From Tulasnella sp. 424 (Eukaryota > Basidiomycota > Agaricomycetes > Cantharellales > Tulasnellaceae), in contig WSUB01000233.1 in NCBI GenBank assembly GCA_019633425.1, positions 1-53,147 on the forward strand: a stretch of DNA of 53,147 nucleotides. The letters are read 5' to 3'. The position numbers and the translations under genes were made by a program. Positions 44,508 to 53,147 of this stretch are shown piece by piece (position 1 is the first letter of the stretch; the number at the start of each line of letters is the position of its first letter). Under the pieces are notes generated by a model, which was given only the letters and a program-made list of their open reading frames with translations, made no database searches and was not told the origin of the DNA.

Positions 44508-46912
44508 TCATCGCGGAGCTAATATTGACCGCACTTCGTTAGGACAATCTTCTGCATAAACAAACAGCTCGCTAAAACTGACCAGATTCACGATATCTGG
44601 CATCGTTGGTCGGGAATTTGGATCCAGCAGCCAACATCGCAGGAGAATCGACCAGAGGCCACTTTCACGGGGAAGGAGAGGGTGCTCTTCAGGCTGAGGG
44701 ACAATGCCGTTCAAGATCTTGTCTTGCGTTTCTCTCGATCCATAGGCATGATATGGCGCTTTCAAGCTTAAAGCCTACATTTTCCCACTCTATCAGCAAA
44801 CTGCTAAATACCGAGGGGTAGGACTGACATAGAGTATGAGACCTGCAAACGACCAGATGTCCGACCGGGTGTTCTTGACCTTAGAGTCTCCTTTGAGCCG
44901 TTCCGGTGACGCATATTTGACGGTCCTCGCTGCCACTCCGGAGGTGGTTGAACCGGACGCTTGCGCCTCAACGAAGCGCGCTGTCCCAAAGTCACAAATG
45001 GCCGGCCGACCTTCGAAAATGAGAACGTTCTTTGGTTTGATGTCACCGTGCATGATTCCCTTCGAATGAATGAATTGTAGTCCCAAGGCGACTTGGATGA
45101 CCTGGATGTGACTGGTTGAGGCTGAAAAACTCGGTGGATCGTCTACATCCAAACTTACCAATCTCAATCTCGCTGAGAACTCCATGTCTGGAAATTTCCT
45201 AAAATAAGACTCGAGATGGCCTTCAGGGCACCACGGAGAGACCAGGCATGGATTTGGTCCACGAGTTTTGAACCCTAATAAAGGCAAAACATAGGGGTGT
45301 TCCAAACTTTGCCAGACCTTCGCCTCTCGAAGCATGCGCTTCAGTGTAGGAGCCATTCAGCACGACATGGTGGAAGATCCAAGAAGGCCGGTTACTTACC
45401 CGGACTACACGATCGGTCTCCTCTCTGGAGTCGTCGATCAGTCGGATTTTGATTTCTTTCACGGCTACGGGCATTGGGGCAGCCCCAAAGGTTTCCCAGT
45501 GTGCAAATTTTACTTTTGCATGTTGCGTGTCTGATACCAAAGGCATTTTGGGATCGAACCTAAGGAGCCCGGCTAATTCTGAGATCTCCGATGACCAGAC
45601 CTCGGAGACTCCTGCATGATCGCTCGCATCGAGCATTGTCTGGGGTTCCATGGTGTCAGATCAAACGACATAGAGGCTTGTAAAGTATATCATACTTCAG
45701 GGAAATCATCACCCGATCTCTCGTGCGGTGCTTTCTCCGGGTCCCAACTTAAACGGGCTTCCAGCTGTCCGAGGTTCAGCGGTTGGTCGTCGGGTACGTT
45801 GGAGGGCGTAGCAATGACTTACCGCGACGACGATTTCAGCCATATTATGTCGATATGCCACCGTTCGTGTTGCCCCAAATATTAAAGTCCATAAAGGGTC
45901 GTTTGACGGTAGCGTCTCAGGATAGGCTAAGGGATCAGGAGCCCTACGCACGAGGCGTCCGCTGGGGTCCAGACGAATGGACAAGTAAGGTGGCCAATCA
46001 CGAGTAATAGCCTTATACCCACATGTTAAACTTTCGTTCACATAAGGAGCAACTCGGAGGTGGACGTACGTGCAATACCGTAAACCCAAAGGCCCAAACA
46101 TCCCCAAGTTGAGACCCGTAAGGTGTATTGACTTCGAAAAACTCAGGGGCAATGTACCCCTGGAAACCTAGTGCCGAAGACGGAGTGCTGGAAAGATTGG
46201 GTCCGAACTTATCGGTAAGTATTTTGTCCGCGTTCTCAATTGTCATTTGCAAGTAAGTATCGCTGATGGCTGCCACCATCGGCTGTCCTGGACTGTCTTG
46301 ACGTCGTAGCAAAACATTGTTCAAGTGAACACGACCATGATATGGCATTGCATCGAGATTGGTCTCGTGTAAGAAGCGCAATCCCTCTGCGACATCACGA
46401 AGCTGATGGTGCCTGTGGTGAGACAGCAGTATGAAGTGTTTCCAGGTAGATCGGCTTACGAGGCGAGTTCTTTCTTCGATGCGAAGTTCGGGATGAGCGA
46501 TTAGCCATTGTTCAAAAGGGTAGTATCGGGGCTGGACCACGTATGGTTTGAGAATATCAACCCGAAAACCAAGTATAGGGACGATGTTGATGTGGCGTAA
46601 CCGCTCAGTGGCATCCAAAAGCTCTGCAAAAATCGCTCTTAAAACCTGAAAAAGTTAAGTGAATACGCAATCTGCCCAAGGTCCAGATCGATAGCGAACC
46701 TGGGCTTGCTCGACGACCAGCGTCTCGTCCTCATCACTGTCCTCCACAGCGTCGAGCAGCGAAGATACGGTTTGTCGTCTATATAGAGGAATTTCCTTGA
46801 CGACAACTCGGGTTCGGATCCCTGCTATTCCGTACGCTACGTTACGAGGAGCCATTTCGGAGCGAGGTTGAATGTCGGTCCTAAGTTCTCCAAGACTTGC
46901 TGGGTGATCCAT
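44508..46912 (-). CDS. Tandem pseudokinase-kinase protein (JAK-like order), minus copy
   Basis: The first domain begins MDHPASLGEL. It keeps the ATP-site lysine (RTRVVVKEIPLYR) and N-lobe helix (LDATERLRHINIVPILGF) but has HGRVHLNNVLL for HRDxKxxN and AISDTY for DFG, so the catalytic Asp is lost. APEFF and GDVWAFGFTVLH remain. After an in-frame splice (exon end PE, GTATGA donor, CCCAG acceptor near 45639) the chain continues TMLDASDHAG into a second domain. That domain has PVAVKEIKIRL, LREAKVWQSLEHPYVLPLLG, HGDIKPKNVLIFEG, ICDFGTARF and YASPERLKGD, so it should be active. The Gly loop is replaced by SDTQHAKVKF. Read alone, the second half has its own ATG at 45651, but this lies in the inferred intron. 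Confidence 0.8.
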
Positions 46913-47689
46913 GAGGGTCCAGAGGAGGAAAGAGCGGCAGCATTCCAGAGTTGCACACGTGTGGTACTTGTAGGGCCATGGAAGTGTTGGGAGTGAGTGA
47001 TTGATGCTTTGGAATGTGTATAGCAGTTATGTCCTTAGCTCAGCTGGGTTGAGGAAGAGCCTGAGAAGAAGCTTCCTGTTTTGGAAGGCCGCCAGAGAGA
47101 AGTAGTTCGTCCAGATCGTCACCCCTATTGTACGCTCAAAAGACAAAATCCTCAATCTAATGCTTTGTTTTATGAACGGGGGGAGTAAGTTGAGACCGTA
47201 CATGTTGAGATTCAGACCGCCGGACCCGTACCTGACGAGGTCTCACGGCTCTCGGATAGGCTTCAACACAGACTTCAACACACACTCCGAAAGCCCGCCA
47301 ATAGAGCTTACTTATCTCCCGGGAGAGCCTCTGTGGGGAAGTCATCAGATCGAATGGGCGGTTCTAATTGGAATGGTTATTACATAGTCTGCGGAAGCGC
47401 TCGACGCGAATCGCCCCGTATGCGAGCTCCCGCACTTACAATGCGCATGCTTTGAAGTTTTAATATAGCTCGCTTAGCTCTTCAACTCGCACGAACATAC
47501 GCCTGTACGTTCTTGAGCAGCTGTGTTCGGACGGGCAACGTGACTGGGCTGAACCCGGACACTCGATACTGCGAACGAGCTGTTCAGGGTTCAGTAACAC
47601 GAGGCAAACACATTGCCATGCACAGTCATCGATGACCATTCTCTGAACCACGGAAGACCATCACCTTGTTCACACAAAAGGATCTCCAA
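46913..47689. promoter_or_regulatory. Bidirectional interval between the two tandem kinases
   Basis: 777 bp separate the divergent start codons at 46912 and 47690. No gene was found; frames at 47157-47387 are short and without motif. Both promoters must lie here, allowing co-regulation. Confidence 0.45.
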
Positions 47690-50184
47690 ATGGAACACGT
47701 ATGCTATTTGATTTCATCCGCCTCTCCCTAAGCACTGACTACGTTATCGAACTAGCCTCCAATCATAGGGGAAATAAAAGCCGAACAGGACTTGACGCTG
47801 CGCTCGGAGTTCGCTCCAGCCAATATGGCTTATGGGAGACTCTCCAACCGTACTCGTGTCGTCGTAAAGTATTTCGCTCTATATAGAGATATACGACCAG
47901 AAGACCCGACGGATCTTACTCCGGGGGAGGAGGAGGAATTCGAAGTCACATGGAAAATGCAACAAAAGGTCAGCTGCATCGCTCTGGGTCATTCAGGAAC
48001 TGACAAGACCAATTTAGGCACTCCGTGAAGTATTTCAGGAGTTTTTGGATGCATCAGAGAAGTTACGACATCCTCACATAGTTCCTACATTGGGCTACAG
48101 AGTGGATGCTTTGAAGCCGTATCTTCTTCAACCACGTTATATCCCTATGGACCAGTGGCTGCAATATCATAATACTGAACTGAACGAGCGGCTCATATGG
48201 GTATATATTCTCTCCATTTCAGTGTCACTTTGTACTGCGCTTAATGTCGTGTTTTCCTTAGCTTCGTGAGGCAGCGGAGGGCCTCCGCTACCTACATGAG
48301 GCTCGACTCGATGCCATCCCTTGGCATGGCCAAGTTCATTTAAACAACATACTCCTGCGCACATTACCAAATTCTCGCCTTGTTGCAGCCATCAGCGACT
48401 GCTATCACCTTCGGGCAGCTTGGCATGCCCATCGAGTAATCCGTGAAGCTAGTGGGTCTCTCTATGATTACGGTTACCCTACAGGCCTCGGCGGAGATCA
48501 TCTATATGTCACCCCCGAGCTGCTTAGAGATGGAACTTGGAACGGTTCACAGTCCGAGGATGTCTGTACGTTTGGACTGAGCATCTTGCACGTCAGTCTA
48601 TCAATATATTCGTTCCCGGAGGATGGCTACTCAACCGCTACTCTGACTAGGCAATCACCAGGGATTGGCCAGTTTCGATTCGGCAAACCTTCACGTTTGA
48701 CATCGATAAGAGAATGATTTGGAGAACGCCAAATCCATTCGATTACCCAGATTCTCTTCCTGCAGAAGATCCACTATGGAACCTCTTGTATTCGATGTTT
48801 CGGACAGCCGATCAACGTCCGACGATGGCCCAAGTAGTTGAAGGGGTAATGTCGATATTACTTCCGCTTGCTTCCCCTCGTGTCCTAATTAGCTTACTTC
48901 AGCTGGATAGAAGGATAATGTGGGATCCGCAGGCACCTCAGACGGATGCAGGAAATACAGAGGAGCTGCCAGAGGTACGTCGTGACACATGCGGTCTGCA
49001 TGGGGCTCACGAGTATCCGCAGACCACGCTTGACACAGGAACTCAAGCGCACATTCGCAGCCTGCTCGCTGCCGAAGTCTCTGACCTCGAGTTAGGCATC
49101 AAAATGAGCGATGACCTGCCCCTCATATCGGAGACTCAGTTCGCTAAGGTTAGGGTGGTTAGATTGAAGGAGCCTGATGGTCGGATATCGGATGTGGCAG
49201 TGAAGGAAATCAAGGTCCAACTAATTAATTCGTCTGTCAAAGACACGGAGCGAGCAGTTAAGGTATGATATTTCAACATATCCTAAGTAAAGCTCACGTA
49301 GCCGACAGTCAAAACGACCTAGCGTATGCTGCGCGAAGCAAGGGCATGGCAAGCTCTCAAGCACGTATACGTCTTGCCTCTCTTAGGCTTTAAGGTCTAC
49401 GGAACAAACCCGTGTCTTATCTCTCCGTGGTGCCCTGAAGGCGATCTAGCATCGTACATGGAGAGAAAGGTAGAGTTAGGATATGAAGACCGAATCAAGA
49501 TCGTAAGTTCCCATTTATTCTTTATGGGCTGAAAAGACACATCGAGGGTTTACACTTCACACAGGCCGTCCAAGTCGGGCTGGGTTTACGTTTCATTCAT
49601 GAACAGCCGATTATGCATGGCGATATAAAGCCCCAGAACGTCTTACTGTATCAAGGACAACCAGCGATCTGCGATTTCGGAACAGCTCGATGGATCGAAG
49701 AAGCTGCTGCCGACACAACAACAGGCATGATTGCTGCGCGAACAACTCGATACGCATCTCCAGAGCGACTAGCTGAATCTCGATCGAAAACAACAAAGTC
49801 GGATGTCTGGTCTTTCGGAGGATTAGCGCTTTTTGTGAGCTCTAATTGATGAAGCTTCCGATTTTCAGTTCTGAATTGCTCTTTCAAAAGGTACTAAGCG
49901 GAAAACCGCCTTATTTTCAGTGTAATCCGACTGAGATGAGGCAGCAGATACAAGACGGCAGATGCCCGGACCCAACGGAACACAGCTCAATTCCTCTAGA
50001 GCACCCCGTGTGGGCCATTCTCAGGGCATGTTGGGACGTTGAACCTTCTCAGCGTCCGACGATGGCCGATATATTACGTTCTGTAAGGCATTGGCAGATC
50101 TTGCTGTGCTATACTGACAATCGTGGCTTACAGCTCCGTGACGTAGCGGATAGCCAGGGTATTGCATGGCCTCCTGAGGAATGA
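47690..50184 (+). CDS. Tandem pseudokinase-kinase protein (JAK-like order), plus copy
   Basis: Ten exons: 47690-47698, 47756-47968, 48018-48200, 48262-48591, 48651-48845, 48903-48974, 49023-49262, 49323-49502, 49565-49834 and 49891-50184, 661 aa, all introns phase 0. Domain 1 (residues about 25-310) has RTRVVVKYFALYR, HGQVHLNNILL in place of the catalytic loop, AISDCY in place of DFG, TPELLRDG and SEDVCTFGLSILH. Domain 2 (about 380-650) has SDVAVKEIKVQLI, LREARAWQALKHVYVLPLLG, HGDIKPQNVLLYQG, ICDFGTARW, YASPERLAES and SDVWSFGGLALF. The linker ORF 48714-49268 is open without a stop even unspliced, directly joining the two domains. It is paralogous to the divergent minus-strand gene. It is probably a cytosolic kinase regulated in cis by its dead partner domain. 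Confidence 0.85.
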
Positions 50185-50884
50185 GGACGATTTTATTTGC
50201 TTTCTTTCCTCTCCGCGTGCTACCAATAGGTGTTATTGAAATGCATGAACCTCTTCTTCGCACTCTCATGCATCCGTCGCGGCACAATCAGACGCCCGAC
50301 ACGGGTCATTGATAAAGTCGTATCACGTACCAGCATTTTATCGGGATCTGAACCTCTAAAATCCCTCCGAGGTTTGCCAGTTTGCCTTCAGACTTGTAAA
50401 GAGCTAGGGAAATCCGTATATATAAGAGGACTCGGAAACGATGAGAACTTGTGGGAGCACGAAAGCCAATAACGCTTTCGAGCTTATCACGGGTGCCAAA
50501 ATAAGTTCGCCTGTGTCTAAAGAAAACGTACTATTGGTTGTACTGGTAGGGTTACAGTGAGAGATGCTAACTTGAATTAGACCTTGAAATCTGGACACCC
50601 AATAGTTTCGATTCACTGTGGGTGGTTCAGGCAAGCTGCTAAGTTTGAAACCCACCACTTGAACGCCACCTATCCAACTCAAATGATAAAGGGTATTGAT
50701 ACACAACTGCATTCACTTTCCGCCTGAGCATCGGACGGAGAGTCGGTAAGGATTAAGGTTTCTTTTGTAAAATCATGCTTACCTCAGCACGGTACCGGAG
50801 GTTCTTTCAGTCGGAATCGATATTCTTCACCACAACCCCTCTAAGACTCTCTTCACCAATCCTGCGACGGATTTCAATATACAG
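50185..50884. other. Intergenic with duplicated promoter
   Basis: No gene. From about 50691 the sequence is repeated at 52599, covering the upstream region and first exon of the next kinase. Confidence 0.55.
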
Positions 50885-51144
50885 ATGGCGTACGTGACAG
50901 GCCTGCCGTCTATTTCTCTCGATCAACTACGTGGCCGACTCTTGAGCATCGAGCACATCGCCTCAGGAGGGTTTTCCGAAGTCTGGAGAGGAGAATGGAA
51001 GAGACCTAACGATGGCGTAGTCCAAGTGGTGGCCATCAAGTACTTGAAAAGGATTGGGATGGAATCGAGTACATCTGGGCCGCAACAGAAGGAGAGACTC
51101 ATGAAGGTGACAGAAATTATGTGCATACATTCTCGAGAGCTCAT
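50691..51144 (+). repeat. Direct duplication, upstream copy (kinase promoter plus exon 1)
   Basis: It matches 52599-53058 in direct orientation, starting at GGGTATTGATACAC and running through exon 1 into the first intron, with small indels upstream of the ATG and few changes in the coding part. Confidence 0.85.
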
Positions 51145-52010
51145 ACAGTGCATTGTAGCGTTTGGCACGGGAGGCCCTGATCCTATCGCGAATACCTCAA
51201 AATCCGAATATCGTACGGTTCTACGGTTACAGAGAACGAGGCGACAAGGACTTTCCGTGTATAATCATCGATTACCTTCCAAAGGGCAACCTCGAAATTT
51301 ATTTAAAGAACCATGAAGAGCTGGGCCGAGACGCCAGGCTTGACTTCGTTCGTCAATCCACAGCTTAAGAAATTAGTGACCGATACATTCCTATTTTAGT
51401 TGATACAGTGCGCCGATGGACTCGCCCATTTACATGCACTCACACCTCCAATCGTTCACGGAGACCTAAAACCTCAGAATGTCCTTCTAAACGATACCAA
51501 TCAAGCTTGCTTGTGCGACTTCGGGCTTGCACAGCTTTCCGGAAACCCATACAAAGACCTCCAAACCTCGGGGGTTCGGGGAGGAACGAAAGGGTATGAC
51601 GCTTTCGAGCTGGTCCAGGGTGGCGAAGTGACTCTGAAGACCGATATTTTCGCATTTGGAGGACTTACACTTTCAGTGAGTAATACCTTATCACTCTCTT
51701 TACATTAAATCTCGGGGTTGATGATTTTGTGGTGAGGTCATGTCGGGCGAACACCCATACCACAAGCAGAGCGAGACCCAATTCTTCCAATCGGTAATTG
51801 TTAACAGATTTCCTCAGCCAGAAGATCACCCGAAGATCACTTCCAACGACCCTCTCTGGGATATAATGAATCCATGTTGGAGTGGAGAGCCGGATGGTCG
51901 ACCGGATATTCAGAGAGTGCGAGAATTGCTGGTAAGTTGAAGAGTGTTCGACGCTAAACGACCTGCTATTGAGATCATGGCCTCAGTTGGAACAAAAAGA
52001 ACGTATATAA
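50885..52010 (+). CDS. Single-domain TKL-type protein kinase
   Basis: Five exons, all phase 0: 50885-51106, 51159-51347, 51400-51675, 51737-51931 and 51987-52010, 301 aa. A complete kinase domain: Gly loop IASGGFSEVWRGEW, ATP lysine in VVAIKYLKRIG, helix C in LAREALILSRIPQNPNIVRF, hinge IIIDYLPKGNLE, catalytic loop HGDLKPQNVLLND, DFG in CDFGLAQL, and KTDIFAFGGLTLS. It ends RELLLEQKERI if the last 24-nt exon is used; without that splice, translation would stop three codons into the intron. The APE motif is altered (YDAFELV). It is a probable Ser/Thr kinase with no accessory domain. Confidence 0.82.
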
Positions 52011-52801
52011 ACAATCGGTCATTCCATACGATAAAGCATGTTTTCGAAACTGTCTTGATCTTCCTCAATGGATATGTGTGTGCGAAGCAGCTGACCTTTG
52101 AGTCCTAGACTGGGTTCATGACAGTTGCAACTGAGTTTGATCGATTATTGAGGCGTTTCAGGGCAGTGGGTCCCGACTCTGAACTGGGGCTCGCGCCTGC
52201 TCAGAGCTCCTCTCGGGATTCCTGTTGCTTGTTCACCCGCAAGGCGTTTTGTTCAACTCCATTCCTATCGTACATTTTCAAATAGGGTTTCTATGGCTTA
52301 CAGTACGTTATCCCTCCCGTCCTTGCCAGTGTATCTACTGCGCAGTCGATGTGTTGACCACCGATCGAATCCAAACCTCGTATGTAAGCGAGTCAGAATC
52401 TCAATATAATCGGGCTCGTTTTCTGCGGTAATATGATCATGCCTGATGAGGAAGTCGAGTAAAACTGGAACCGCATGATAAACTAGCGGTTCGAAAATCC
52501 AGTGGCATGGTGACTATGGGAGACGACGTACCGACGGCACAGTTCGGCTTAAACTCGAATTCGAAACCTGCCAGTTGATCGCTACCTGTCTGGTCTAAGG
52601 GTATTGATACACCACTGCATTCGCTTTCCACCAGAACATCGGACGGAGAGTTGTAGCGCCGCAGTTCAGGACTACGGTTTCTCTAAGCAAAATACTGCTT
52701 ACCTCAGTACGAGACTTAGGGTCCTTTCAGTCAGAGTCGATATTCTTCACAACCCTTCTGAGACTCGCTTCACCAGTCCTGTGACGGACTTCAACATACC
52801 A
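52011..52801. other. Intergenic, second half duplicated
   Basis: 52011-52598 shows no gene. 52599-52801 is the duplicated upstream region of the kinase gene. Confidence 0.5.
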
Positions 52802-53058
52802 ATGGAATATGCGACAGACATACCCTCTAATTCTCTCACTCAACGTGGCCGGCTCTTGAGCTTCGAGCAATTCGCTGCAGGAGGGTTTTCCGAAGTCTGG
52901 AGAGGAGAATGGAAGAGACCTAACGATGGTGTAGTTCAAGTGGTGGCCATCAAGTACTTGATAAGGGTTGGGATGGAATCGAGAGTAGTTGAGTCACAGA
53001 TGAGGGAGAGACTCATGAAGGTGACAGAAATTTTGTGTATACATTTGCTTGAGCTCAT
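52599..53058 (+). repeat. Direct duplication, downstream copy
   Basis: Second copy of 50691-51144. Similarity fades after about 53058, where the upstream copy continues into its exon 2. Confidence 0.85.
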
Positions 53059-53147
53059 GAGGGGTATTTCACACTGTGGGAACACGCGCTCAAGACGTTT
53101 TAGTGGGTTCAACGCTTGAATGCTATTGAGGGGTCCGAATAATATTT
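52802..53147 (+). CDS. TKL-type kinase, partial duplicate (runs to window edge)
   Basis: Exon 1 (52802-53020, 73 codons) contains FAAGGFSEVWRGEWKRPNDG and VVAIKYLIRVGMES, nearly identical to the kinase at 50885, and ends at the same GTGACA donor. The sequence after about 53058 no longer resembles the expected exon 2 (LAREALIL). Either the gene continues through a longer first intron beyond the window, or this is a truncated copy. The reading frame of exon 1 is intact. Confidence 0.55.

Noticed and set aside
45223..45651. Separate kinase gene starting at the ATG at 45651
   Set aside because: That ATG lies inside a well-formed intron; the in-frame acceptor after it aligns exactly with the paralogue's continuous reading frame. 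It is kept only as a possible alternative isoform.
1..53147. CRISPR arrays, operons with ribosome binding sites, or viral genes
   Set aside because: Spliceosomal introns throughout and eukaryotic core genes make this a fungal nuclear sequence; no spacer-repeat pattern or viral protein motif was seen.

Overview
This is a gene-dense stretch of a filamentous basidiomycete genome, most likely an agaricomycete. The evidence is compact genes cut by many 50-70 nt GT-AG introns, short intergenic gaps, an expanded set of tyrosine-kinase-like (TKL) serine/threonine kinases, basidiomycete-style F-box proteins, and a Zn2Cys6 regulator with the long final cysteine spacing. I cannot name the genus from sequence alone. 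Gene models were built by joining reading frames at splice signals by eye and by matching protein families from memory; no search was run.

Layout. 1-306: start of a small secreted protein (minus strand, cut by the window edge). 307-2416: no gene seen. 2417-4020: F-box-like/LRR-like protein. 4217-6349 (-): SH3BGR-type thioredoxin-fold domain with a long disordered tail. 6528-11393 (+): 17-exon Zn2Cys6 transcription factor whose zinc cluster is spread over three micro-exons. 12039-13519 and 14240-15717: tandem copies of a multi-pass membrane protein. 16315-16386 (-): initiator tRNA-Met.

16660-19642 and 35341-38300 are the two arms of a roughly 3-kb inverted duplication. Each arm carries a TKL kinase followed almost without gap by a seven-unit TPR protein. 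Between the arms lies a block of mostly conserved housekeeping genes: a small unknown gene, VPS20/CHMP6, RPN2, an F-box protein, PPIL2-type U-box cyclophilin, NAA40-type N-acetyltransferase, an LtrA-like membrane protein and MRPL16. The right arm is bracketed by a 110-bp direct repeat (35231-35340 and 38777-38886), which looks like an insertion scar upstream of MRPL16. It also carries a short remnant of the gene next to the left arm, so the left arm looks like the source.

38940-39359 (-) is a Hva1/TUDOR small protein. 40001-41699 is a DUG3-type glutamine amidotransferase and 41852-44041 (-) is the splicing factor PRP3. From 44.5 kb to the right edge is a kinase cluster: two head-to-head genes (44508-46912 minus; 47690-50184 plus), each encoding a degenerate pseudokinase followed by a kinase in one chain, the order seen in animal JAKs; then a single-domain kinase (50885-52010); and the start of another copy at the edge.

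The strongest candidates for something undescribed are the paired tandem pseudokinase-kinase genes, the kinase-TPR unit with its mobile-looking inverted duplication, and an unusual set of gene structures: 5-, 7- and 12-nt internal exons, 35-37 nt introns, a start codon split by an intron, and two GC-AG introns in one proteasome gene.
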